64,000 bases of DNA from the NCBI GenBank assembly GCA_045644665.1, contig JAZRHH010000033.1, positions 1 to 64,000 on the forward strand. The letters are read 5' to 3'. How positions within the stretch are numbered: position 1 is the stretch's first letter; every line of letters starts with the position of its first letter. The DNA is from RGIG9115 sp045644665 (GTDB lineage: Bacteria > Bacillota > Clostridia > UBA1381). A model generated the notes under the pieces. That model was not told where the DNA came from, searched no databases, and saw nothing but the letters and a program-made list of their open reading frames with translations. A program made the translations under genes and the position numbers. Positions 52,166 to 59,128 of the stretch are shown piece after piece.

Positions 52166-52603
52166 TTACTTAAGTACAGGTAAAATCTTTTCCACGTCAT
52201 CGTGTGGTCTTGGGATTACGTGTGTTGCAACGATTTCGCCAAGCTTTGTAGCTGATGCGCCGCCTGCTTCTACAGCAGACTTAACAGCACCTACGTCACC
52301 TCTTACCATTACGCTTACAAGTCCTGAACCGATCTTTTCTGTGCCAACAAGTTCAACATTTGCAGCCTTAAGCATTGAATCTGCAGCTTCAATTGCAGCT
52401 ACAAGACCTCTTGTTTCTACCATACCTAATGCTTCTTGTGCCATTTTACGTACCTCCTTCACGGGTTTCTTTTTTTCTATAACAATAACTTCTTCTGCCG
52501 CTGTTTCGACAGGAGCTTTTGCTTCTGTAGAAGCCTTCTTTTGTGTTGAAGTCTTCTTTTCTGCAGAAGCCTTTGTACCGGTTACTTTAACCTTCTTTTC
52601 CAT
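52166..52603 (-). CDS. BMC-H shell protein with 53-residue Lys/Ala-rich N-terminal extension; dual translation start
   Basis: Hexameric shell protein. Residues 54-145 are a complete PduA/PduJ-like BMC domain starting MAQEALGMVETRG, nearly identical to the upstream BMC-H. Residues 1-53 are an added basic, Ala/Thr-rich, low-complexity segment. The ATG at 52603 has AAGGTGAG upstream. Within the gene, Met54 (52444) is preceded by a perfect AAGGAGGT seven bases away, so a 92-residue short form should also be made. This resembles PduB/PduB', where the longer form tethers shell to cargo, but here it occurs on a BMC-H. Confidence 0.92.
   Translation of the reverse strand: MEKKVKVTGTKASAEKKTSTQKKASTEAKAPVETAAEEVIVIEKKKPVKEVRKMAQEALGMVETRGLVAAIEAADSMLKAANVELVGTEKIGSGLVSVMVRGDVGAVKSAVEAGGASATKLGEIVATHVIPRPHDDVEKILPVLK
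52445..52459 (-). promoter_or_regulatory. Internal Shine-Dalgarno inside the extended BMC-H gene
   Basis: Minus strand AAGGAGGT (52459-52452), then 7 bases, then ATG at 52444-52442. This is stronger than the RBS of the full-length start (AAGGTGAG, about 5 bases). Confidence 0.8.
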
Positions 52604-52619
52604 AATCTCACCTTATCTC

Positions 52620-52898
52620 TTATTTAAGTACAGGCAAAATCTTCTCCACGTCATCATGTGGTCTTGGAATTACGTGTACAGCTACGAGCTCGCCGAGCTT
52701 TTGAGCAGCTGATGCACCAGCTTCTGTTGCAGCCTTAACTGCGCCAACATCGCCTCTTACCATAACGCTTACGAGACCTGAACCAATCTTTTCTGTTCCG
52801 ATAAGTACAACCTCTGCAGCCTTTACCATTGCGTCAGCAGCCTCAACTGATGCTACCAAACCTCTTGTTTCTATCATTCCGAGTGCTTCTTGTGCCAT
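52620..52898 (-). CDS. BMC-H hexameric shell protein (PduA/PduJ-like)
   Basis: Main shell tile of 92 residues, MAQEALGMIETRGLVASVEA at the start, with pore-region GTEKIGSGLVSVMVRGDVGAV and the C-terminal RPHDDVEKILPVLK. Such hexamers form the facets and have small central pores. A tandem duplicate with an N-terminal extension follows 16 bases later. RBS AGGAGG, 9 bases before the ATG. Confidence 0.95.
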   Translation of the reverse strand: MAQEALGMIETRGLVASVEAADAMVKAAEVVLIGTEKIGSGLVSVMVRGDVGAVKAATEAGASAAQKLGELVAVHVIPRPHDDVEKILPVLK

Positions 52899-52941
52899 TT
52901 TAAAATTCCTCCTAAAAAATTATTTACTTAGTTTATTTATA

Positions 52942-54144
52942 TTAAAGAAGATCGTCTGCAATTATTGCAATTTTGAGACCTTCCATTTTAAGATTTGTTT
53001 CATGAGCTTCATTAATCTGTGAAAGCGGATATCTATGAGTGATAAGCTTCTCAAGTGGAAGTCCTATACCCTTAGCACGTTTGAGGAAGTCAAACGTTGT
53101 CGCATAGTCACGGAGTGTGTAAACCCATGAACCTACTGTTGTAATCTCCTTTGAACAGATGTCAAAGTGAGGATTAATTGTTGCGTCGCCACCATTGATG
53201 AAGAAACCAAGCTCGCAAAGACCGCCGCCGTTTCTGATGAACTTGTATATATTGCTGTGTGCAACAGGAGAACCTGTACACTGGAACGCAAAGTCTGCAA
53301 GGTATCCGCCAAATGAATCCTTAACAGCCTCTGTAAGAGCTTCTATACCCTTATGGTCCTTAAAGTTAACGGTAGCAGTTGCGCCCATTTCCTTTGCGAA
53401 TGTAAGACGCTTTTCTTCGCCGTCAACAGCTGTTATATTCTCAATTCCCATTGTTCTGAGAACAGCTATACAAATAAGTCCGATAGGACCGCAGCCCTGA
53501 ACAACAACTCTGGAGTTAAATCTTAAAATTCCTGTTGTTTTTGCTCTTTCAACTGCGTGGATAAGAACTGCACATGGCTCAATCAAAATACGTGAATCAA
53601 GGTCAAGATCACTTACGTTAAATATTGTTGAACCGCCTCTTACCAATATGTAATCTCCAAACCAACCGTTAAGATGCTTGTCATCATCAGGAAGTAATCC
53701 GTAAACGTCTGCACCGCCAACGTTTTTCTTATTTAAGTCAAACATTTCAACGTCCGGATCATCCTTGAATATACAACAAGTAACAACCTTGTCACCAATG
53801 TGAAGATCTTTACCTGCGCTATCCTTCTTAACGTTTTTACCCATTTTTACGATTTCGCCTGTTCCCTCGTGACCGAGAACTACAGGGATAAGTCCGAATG
53901 GGTCTCTCTTAAATTCGTGGGCATCTGTTCCGCAAACTCCACAGCCTTCAACTCTAACAAGAATATCATCATCGCCAAGTTCAGGGATTGGGAATTCCTT
54001 TATATCATAATGCTCCAATGCTGTGAGCATTGCAACTCTGCTTGTTGCAGGTACAGTTCCCGGAGTTTTTGCAGGTGCCGCTGCAGTTCCTTGCAAGTCT
54101 GCAAGTACTTGTTTTACAATTTGTTCAATATCGTTTGAATTCAA
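52942..54144 (-). CDS. Zinc-type alcohol dehydrogenase with N-terminal encapsulation helix
   Basis: Medium-chain dehydrogenase of 400 residues that likely reduces propionaldehyde to propanol and recycles NAD+ inside the shell; lactaldehyde reduction is also possible. Catalytic zinc ligands appear in EGCGVCGTDAHEF and VLGHEGTGE; the coenzyme motif is VVQGCGPIGLICIAVL. The four-Cys structural zinc loop is absent. Residues 2-18 (NSNDIEQIVKQVLADLQ) form an encapsulation-type helix, followed by an Ala/Pro/Thr linker to about residue 33. Start is a TTG with AAGGAG 10 bases upstream. Confidence 0.9.
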   Translation of the reverse strand: MNSNDIEQIVKQVLADLQGTAAAPAKTPGTVPATSRVAMLTALEHYDIKEFPIPELGDDDILVRVEGCGVCGTDAHEFKRDPFGLIPVVLGHEGTGEIVKMGKNVKKDSAGKDLHIGDKVVTCCIFKDDPDVEMFDLNKKNVGGADVYGLLPDDDKHLNGWFGDYILVRGGSTIFNVSDLDLDSRILIEPCAVLIHAVERAKTTGILRFNSRVVVQGCGPIGLICIAVLRTMGIENITAVDGEEKRLTFAKEMGATATVNFKDHKGIEALTEAVKDSFGGYLADFAFQCTGSPVAHSNIYKFIRNGGGLCELGFFINGGDATINPHFDICSKEITTVGSWVYTLRDYATTFDFLKRAKGIGLPLEKLITHRYPLSQINEAHETNLKMEGLKIAIIADDLL

Positions 54145-54159
54145 GCTATTTCAACTCCT

Positions 54160-54627
54160 TTACTCTGTCAGCTTTTTAAAGTATTCGGCTCCATATGCAG
54201 AAAGGAATGTATCCTCGTCTTCACTTCCGCCGCTTACTCCAAGACCGCCGACAATACTGTCTCCAATTTTAAGCGGATCGCCTCCGCCAAAAATTACAAT
54301 TTTTCCGCCGTTTGTAAACTGTATGCCGTAAAGAGATTCTCCCGGCTGTGCAAGTTTTTTGAGAGTTATGGTAGGCATTTTAAGTGCTACAACTGTGTAT
54401 GCTTTATTAAAAGCAACATCGTAGCTTGCAATATACGCTCCGTCCATACAGTGTGTAAGAACAGGACGGGCAGCTGCATCCGAGATGGAAACTACAATAT
54501 TGAGTCCCATATCCTTTGCCTTATTCTCAACGGCTTCTGCAAGCTTTTTTGCAAGTTCAAGGCTCATTTTGGGAGCATTTTCTGAAACTGCAGCCTGCAC
54601 AATCTGTTTTATTAATTTCTCGTCCAT
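54160..54627 (-). CDS. GlcG/HbpS-domain protein (PduO C-terminal-like) with encapsulation helix
   Basis: Small protein of 155 residues. Residues 2-16 (DEKLIKQIVQAAVSE) look like an encapsulation helix. The rest is a GlcG/HbpS domain: SLELAKKLAEAVENKAKD, then VVSISDAAARPVLTHCMDGA and the Gly-rich FGGGDPLKIGDSIVGGLGVS. The same domain forms the C-terminal half of PduO and occurs in glycyl-radical compartments; its role is not settled (heme or cofactor binding proposed). Start is an ATG with no strong RBS, 5 bases after the aldolase gene. Confidence 0.85.
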   Translation of the reverse strand: MDEKLIKQIVQAAVSENAPKMSLELAKKLAEAVENKAKDMGLNIVVSISDAAARPVLTHCMDGAYIASYDVAFNKAYTVVALKMPTITLKKLAQPGESLYGIQFTNGGKIVIFGGGDPLKIGDSIVGGLGVSGGSEDEDTFLSAYGAEYFKKLTE

Positions 54628-54632
54628 AATAA

Positions 54633-55427
54633 TTATTTCTTAAGCTGTTCGAGAACCTGCTTTGTAATCTTTTCTATAAGTTCAGCTTTTCCTTCGCCTT
54701 CGTGCTTGTGTGAGCAGTTGCCGCCGCAAGCGTGGCATCCGCCTGACTTATTCTGACAAAGGTTTGCAGGATGCTTACCTGTCATACCGAACTGTCTTCT
54801 GATTTCGTAAAGCTTTTCTACCTGTTCCTTAGAGAATTCCTTTGGACCGCCAAGCTGTCTTGCTTTGTAAAGAAGCTCTGCGTAGAATTCTACTGATTCC
54901 ATCTTGTGATATGCTGCAAGAAGTGAATCTGAATATGTGAGTGCACCATGGCTCTCAAGCAATACTGAATCGTAGTATGGAAGGTACTTTTCTACTGCGT
55001 CAGGAATTTCGTTTGTTGAAGGTGTTCCGTACTCAGCAATAGGTACACAACCAAGAGCGATTACAGCTTCTGGCATGATTGGCTGTGTAAGAGGAATACC
55101 TGCGATTGCAAAGCTTGTTGCAAATACAGGGTGTGCATGTACAACAGCATTTACATCAGGTCTCTTATCATACACGCGAAGGTGCATCTTGATTTCTGAT
55201 GATGGCTTAAAGCCTGGGTTTGCCTGGAGAATGTTACCTTGTCTGTCAATCTTACAAATGTACTCCGGTGTCATAAATCCCTTACTAACACCTGTTGGTG
55301 TGCAAAGGAATTCGTTTTCTGAGATTTTTACAGAGATGTTACCATCGTTTGCAGCAACCATGCCTCTGTCATAAATTCTCTTACCGATATCACAGATTTG
55401 TTTTTTGATCTCGTATTCTGATACCAT
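54633..55427 (-). CDS. fucA: Class II aldolase (fuculose/rhamnulose-1-phosphate type) with Cys-rich linker and C-terminal encapsulation helix
   Basis: Zinc aldolase that splits fuculose-1-phosphate (or a related ketose phosphate) to dihydroxyacetone phosphate and lactaldehyde. In the 264 residues, NDGNISVKISENEFLCTPTG and VVHAHPVFATSF carry substrate and zinc residues, and VLLESHGALTYSDSLLAAYHK the late zinc His. Residues 224-242 are a linker with C-x6-C-x2-C-x3-C and two His. The last 17 residues, AELIEKITKQVLEQLKK, form an encapsulation-type helix. First gene of the second operon, under a perfect promoter. This gene identifies the compartment as the fucose/rhamnose type. Confidence 0.88.
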   Translation of the reverse strand: MVSEYEIKKQICDIGKRIYDRGMVAANDGNISVKISENEFLCTPTGVSKGFMTPEYICKIDRQGNILQANPGFKPSSEIKMHLRVYDKRPDVNAVVHAHPVFATSFAIAGIPLTQPIMPEAVIALGCVPIAEYGTPSTNEIPDAVEKYLPYYDSVLLESHGALTYSDSLLAAYHKMESVEFYAELLYKARQLGGPKEFSKEQVEKLYEIRRQFGMTGKHPANLCQNKSGGCHACGGNCSHKHEGEGKAELIEKITKQVLEQLKK

Positions 55428-55462
55428 AATATCTACTCCTTTTTTTTATTTATTTGCTATTG

Positions 55463-55475
55463 TTGTTTTTGTTTT
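55463..55475 (-). promoter_or_regulatory. Candidate operator at the aldolase promoter
   Basis: Minus strand AAAACAAAAACAA begins 10 bases after the -10 box. The same 13 bases occur in reverse orientation at the equivalent place of the dehydratase promoter. DeoR-family repressors often use A-rich CAAA-type repeats. Low complexity weakens the case. Confidence 0.45.
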
Positions 55476-55485
55476 GTTTAAAACT

Positions 55486-55514
55486 ATTATACAACAATCA
55501 CTTTACTTTGTCAA
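55486..55514 (-). promoter_or_regulatory. Consensus promoter of the aldolase-to-deoR microcompartment operon
   Basis: Minus strand TTGACA (55514-55509), 17-base spacer, TATAAT (55491-55486). An AAAACAAAAACAA motif (55475-55463) covers the expected start site, and CAAAGAAAAA occurs twice upstream. Confidence 0.85.
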
Positions 55515-55565
55515 TAGATTTTTCTTTGATTTTTTGCTTTTTTCTTTGGTTTTGTTGTTTTTCGT

Positions 55566-55614
55566 CATAAATACCTAAATTGGATGATTTTTATCTTTTC
55601 TTTAGGCATTTATG
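55566..55614 (-). other. Hairpin after the activase gene
   Basis: Minus-strand CATAAATGCCTAAA (55614-55601) pairs over 14 bp (one G-T) with TTTAGGTATTTATG (55579-55566) across a 21-base loop. No T run follows. It may stabilise the 3' end of the dehydratase-activase mRNA or act as a weak barrier before the second promoter. Confidence 0.55.
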
Positions 55615-56400
55615 CTAACCTCCCACTACAACTTCTATCCCACATCTTTCTGCAGCTTGCTTTAAAACAGCAATTTCTTCAGGTGTATGAAGTGGGGCAT
55701 CGCCCATAAGATAGTCTCTTTTTAAACCTTCATACTTGTCCTTACCAAGTCTGTGATAAGGAAGAAGATGAAGCTGTTTAACTGTTTTTAGTGATGCGGC
55801 AAATTTTGCAATGTCGGTTATTTCTTTCTCTGTGTCATTAAATCCCGGAATTACCGGAACTCTTATTGTAAGACTCTTGGCATCTTGTGAAAGCTTCACA
55901 GCATTTTCAAGCATTATCTCATTTGAGACACCAGTATATTCCTTATGCTTGCTACTGTCCATATGCTTTATATCCATAAGATAGTAGTCTATGCACGGAA
56001 GAGCTTCCTGTATTTTTTCATACTTTACACATGATGTTGATTCCACCGCTGTATTAATCCCTTGTGATTTTGCGGCTTTTAAAAGAGCTGTTGCAAACTC
56101 ACTCTGGACAAAACACTCTCCTCCCGAAAGAGTAAGTCCGCCGCCGGAACGTCTGTAATACACTCTGTCACGGACAACATCCTCCATAACAGTTCTTACA
56201 TCCGTATCCTGTCCCATTATCTTGGTTTTTCCGCCGATTACCATTGACTGTATGGCGTATTCCTGAGATTCGGGATTGCAACACCATCTGCACCTGAGCA
56301 TACAACCTTTTAAAAACACTATGGTTCTTATTCCAGGGCCGTCATGAACAGAGAATCTTTGAATATCAAATATTCTGCCCTTGACATCTAAAAAATCCAC
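55615..56400 (-). CDS. Glycyl radical enzyme activating enzyme (radical SAM)
   Basis: Radical SAM enzyme that puts the glycyl radical on the adjacent dehydratase. 261 residues. The SAM [4Fe-4S] motif is KGCMLRCRWCCNPES (C-x3-C-x2-C). GGLTLSGGECFVQSEF contacts SAM, and YYLMDIKHMDSSKHKEYTG is a family block. The extra ferredoxin-like double-cluster insert found in many activases of glycerol, choline or indoleacetate enzymes is absent, so the layout is that of pyruvate formate-lyase activase. Start is a GTG with GGGGGGAA upstream, 17 bases after the dehydratase stop. Confidence 0.93.
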   Translation of the reverse strand: MDFLDVKGRIFDIQRFSVHDGPGIRTIVFLKGCMLRCRWCCNPESQEYAIQSMVIGGKTKIMGQDTDVRTVMEDVVRDRVYYRRSGGGLTLSGGECFVQSEFATALLKAAKSQGINTAVESTSCVKYEKIQEALPCIDYYLMDIKHMDSSKHKEYTGVSNEIMLENAVKLSQDAKSLTIRVPVIPGFNDTEKEITDIAKFAASLKTVKQLHLLPYHRLGKDKYEGLKRDYLMGDAPLHTPEEIAVLKQAAERCGIEVVVGG

Positions 56401-56417
56401 TAAAGATTCCCCCCTTA

Positions 56418-58937
56418 TCAGAATCCTAACTGCTCTGTACGATTAATAATATCGTCCTGCAAGGATTTTGAAAGTGTTGTAAACAGCGCACTGTAACCTG
56501 CAACTCTTACAACAAGACTCTTGTATTTTTCAGGATTTTTTTGTGCGTCAATAAGGGTTTCACGGCTTACAACGTTAAATTGTACGTGGCTTCCCTTCTG
56601 GTCAAAATATCCTCTTATAAGGTTTACAAAGCTTGCTATACCTGATTCTCCTTCAAGAGCTGACGGGTGGAACTTCATATTATAAAGTGTTCCGTTTGAT
56701 GCAATATAGTGGTCAAGCTTTGAAACTGAGTTTGCAGAAGCTGTAGGACCTGATACGTCACGACCTGCTGTCGGGCTTACGCCGTCTGCAACAGGAGTGT
56801 AGGCGTATCTTCCGTCAGGTGTTGCACCTGTTTGTGCTCCCAGAGGTACGTTTGCAGATACCGGATAAAGACCAGCCTGATATCTTCCGCCACGTGGGTT
56901 TGTATACTTCTCAACAGGCTTTGTGTAAGTATATGCAACATCTCTTGCAAAAGCATCAATTTCCGGAATATCGTTACCGAACTTTGGAATGTCAAGTATC
57001 ATTTCTCTGATATGAGCATCCTTGCCGGAGCCGGAAAGACTTGGGGCAACCTTTGCATATATGCTCTTTATTGCATCTTCGGTTACTTCGATACCTTTAT
57101 CCTTTAGTGATGCAACAATTGCAGTTGTTGCCTTTATAGCATCCTCATTTGATGCGTTCTTGCCGAAGTTTCGCTCAAGTGCACCCTTGAGCTCTGCCAT
57201 TGTAATTTTCTTTTCGTCAAAAACAAGCTTTTTAACAGCGTAGAGAGAATCTGCCATGTTTGCAACTCCAAAGCCCTGAGGACCTGTAAAGTTATAAACT
57301 GCGCCGCCCTCCTGAACAGATTTACCTCTGCCGATACAATCATCAATCATTGATGAAAGGAATGGTAGCGGACATCTTGTTGCATGAGCCATGTCAATTG
57401 CATTGTCTGCATTTACCATAAGCTCTATCATATATTCTGACTGCTTCTTGTAAGCATCATAAAACTCTTCAAAATCAGTCATTTGTGTTACATCGCCTGT
57501 TTTAACACCGATTTGCTCGCCGTTGTCAACACCGTTTGAGAACACAAGCTCAAGCGGTCTGCACATATTAAAGAACGCTGCATCGTGCCAGCCGTCTGTC
57601 TTACCTGCCTTTTGAGGCTCAACACAGCCGATTATGTTATACTCTCTTGCATCTTCAATTGTGAGTCCGCGGCTTAGAAGTGCTGGAATGATAACCTCGT
57701 CATTGTAGTATGCAGGGAGTCCAATACCTGTTCTTGTAAGCTTTGCAGCATGTGTCATTAGCTCATATGGCGTTCCGTTCCACACTCTTATTGATAGAGA
57801 TGGCTGCGGAAGCATAACGTGCATTGAAGCCGTGATACACATAAAGGAAAGGTCGTTTGTAACATCTGCTCCGTCCTTGTTTTGTCCGCCAACAATAAGA
57901 TTCTGGAAAAGTCCATAGCCGGCAAAACCTTCTGCTGATGCAAGGTCTCTTACCTTTGTTATATCGTTTAGCTTAATCCATATACAATCTATGTACTCCT
58001 GAGCTTGTTCGCGTGTAATTACGCCGCGGTCAAGGTCATTCTTATAGTAAGGATACATATACTGGTCAAAGCGTCCCGGAGAAATGGAGTGTCCATTACC
58101 CTCTGTCTGAATAAGAAGCTGTACAAACCAGAAAGACTGACATGCTTCATAGAAGCTCTGTGCACCAAATTCAGGTACTCTGCGACAGTTTCTTGAAATT
58201 TGAAGAAGTTCTTCTTTTCTTTTACTGTCCCCACACTCTGCTGCCATTTTTTCTGCAAGGTCCGCATAACGTCTTGCGTATGTAACAGCTGCCTTTGAGG
58301 TTTCTATAACACTTTCAAGAAATGCGCTGCGGGAAATATAATCTCCGTCTGCTTTGGAAAGCTTTGCAAGTGCATCCTTTGCCTTTTTTTCTATTCCGGA
58401 AAAACCGATAGCTAAAACTTCGTCATATTTAACTGTAACGTGTCCTACACCGTTATAGAAATAGTTTCCCGGTGTAAAGATATTGTGCTCAATAGCTGAA
58501 ATAGTTTCCGGAGCCATATATGATGTAGCAAGCTCGCTTGTTGTTTTACCTTTCCAATAAGGAAAACACTCCTTAAGCTTTGCTTTTGTATCCTCTGACA
58601 AATAGAATGGGTCTGCACTTCTTGTTGCCATAGTGTCAAACTCTGCTTCTATCCAATCATATGAAAATTCCGGATAAATCTGACAGCTTCTTGAACCTAT
58701 AGAATTTGAACCAACAATCAGCTCGTTATCTCTTATTACAATAGGAAGATTCTCTGCTATATCTCTAAAAGCATGAGCTCTTCTTTTTATCATTGGTTCA
58801 TCTTCACTATTTTTGTATGACTGTGTCAAAATAACAGCTCTGTCTGCTTCAACCTGCGGCTTTGTCTCGAACATTGCGTCCTTGAGCTTTGCTATACGCG
58901 GGCTTACTTCGACAGGCTCTATATAATATTTACCCAT
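56418..58937 (-). CDS. Glycyl radical diol dehydratase (B12-independent 1,2-propanediol dehydratase)
   Basis: Signature enzyme of the compartment: dehydrates 1,2-propanediol to propionaldehyde by radical chemistry. 839 residues from the ATG at 58937 (MGKYYIEPVEVSPR; a longer frame starts 17 codons earlier without RBS). The thiyl Cys438 and base Glu440 lie in IIGCVEPQKAGKTDGWHDAA; the glycyl radical site is Gly814 in VRVAGYSALFTTL. The CxE pair marks a dehydratase or choline lyase rather than formate lyase. Choline lyase and glycerol dehydratase share these motifs; the aldolase in the locus favours propanediol. No encapsulation helix is seen at its ends. Confidence 0.9.
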   Translation of the reverse strand: MGKYYIEPVEVSPRIAKLKDAMFETKPQVEADRAVILTQSYKNSEDEPMIKRRAHAFRDIAENLPIVIRDNELIVGSNSIGSRSCQIYPEFSYDWIEAEFDTMATRSADPFYLSEDTKAKLKECFPYWKGKTTSELATSYMAPETISAIEHNIFTPGNYFYNGVGHVTVKYDEVLAIGFSGIEKKAKDALAKLSKADGDYISRSAFLESVIETSKAAVTYARRYADLAEKMAAECGDSKRKEELLQISRNCRRVPEFGAQSFYEACQSFWFVQLLIQTEGNGHSISPGRFDQYMYPYYKNDLDRGVITREQAQEYIDCIWIKLNDITKVRDLASAEGFAGYGLFQNLIVGGQNKDGADVTNDLSFMCITASMHVMLPQPSLSIRVWNGTPYELMTHAAKLTRTGIGLPAYYNDEVIIPALLSRGLTIEDAREYNIIGCVEPQKAGKTDGWHDAAFFNMCRPLELVFSNGVDNGEQIGVKTGDVTQMTDFEEFYDAYKKQSEYMIELMVNADNAIDMAHATRCPLPFLSSMIDDCIGRGKSVQEGGAVYNFTGPQGFGVANMADSLYAVKKLVFDEKKITMAELKGALERNFGKNASNEDAIKATTAIVASLKDKGIEVTEDAIKSIYAKVAPSLSGSGKDAHIREMILDIPKFGNDIPEIDAFARDVAYTYTKPVEKYTNPRGGRYQAGLYPVSANVPLGAQTGATPDGRYAYTPVADGVSPTAGRDVSGPTASANSVSKLDHYIASNGTLYNMKFHPSALEGESGIASFVNLIRGYFDQKGSHVQFNVVSRETLIDAQKNPEKYKSLVVRVAGYSALFTTLSKSLQDDIINRTEQLGF

Positions 58938-58990
58938 ACAAAACACTGCCTTTCTTTGAATTTTTGCGAAAATATCGCATATTTTCAACT

Positions 58991-59003
58991 AAAACAAAAA
59001 CAA
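58991..59003 (-). promoter_or_regulatory. Candidate operator at the dehydratase promoter
   Basis: AAAACAAAAACAA reads on the + strand, 9 bases downstream of the -10 box in the direction of transcription. It is identical to, but inverted from, the motif at the aldolase promoter. Confidence 0.45.
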
Positions 59004-59012
59004 TACAACTTA

Positions 59013-59041
59013 ATTATAAAGCAAAACACAGAAAAAGTCAA
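59013..59041 (-). promoter_or_regulatory. Promoter of the dehydratase-activase operon
   Basis: Minus strand TTGACT (59041-59036), 17-base spacer, TATAAT (59018-59013). The leader to the ATG is about 70 bases and AT-rich. Confidence 0.8.
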
Positions 59042-59072
59042 TAGATTTGCATAAAATATTTTGAGAAACAAA

Positions 59073-59101
59073 AAGAAATCTGCACATAATGCAGATTTCT
59101 T
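59073..59101 (-). terminator. Terminator of the hom-to-UPF0210 operon
   Basis: Perfect 12-bp stem AAGAAATCTGCA / TGCAGATTTCTT with a 5-base loop; on the minus strand it runs into TTTTTGTTT. It separates this operon from the microcompartment promoter. Confidence 0.9.
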
Positions 59102-59128
59102 GATATTAAACCAACCAAAACAATCATT

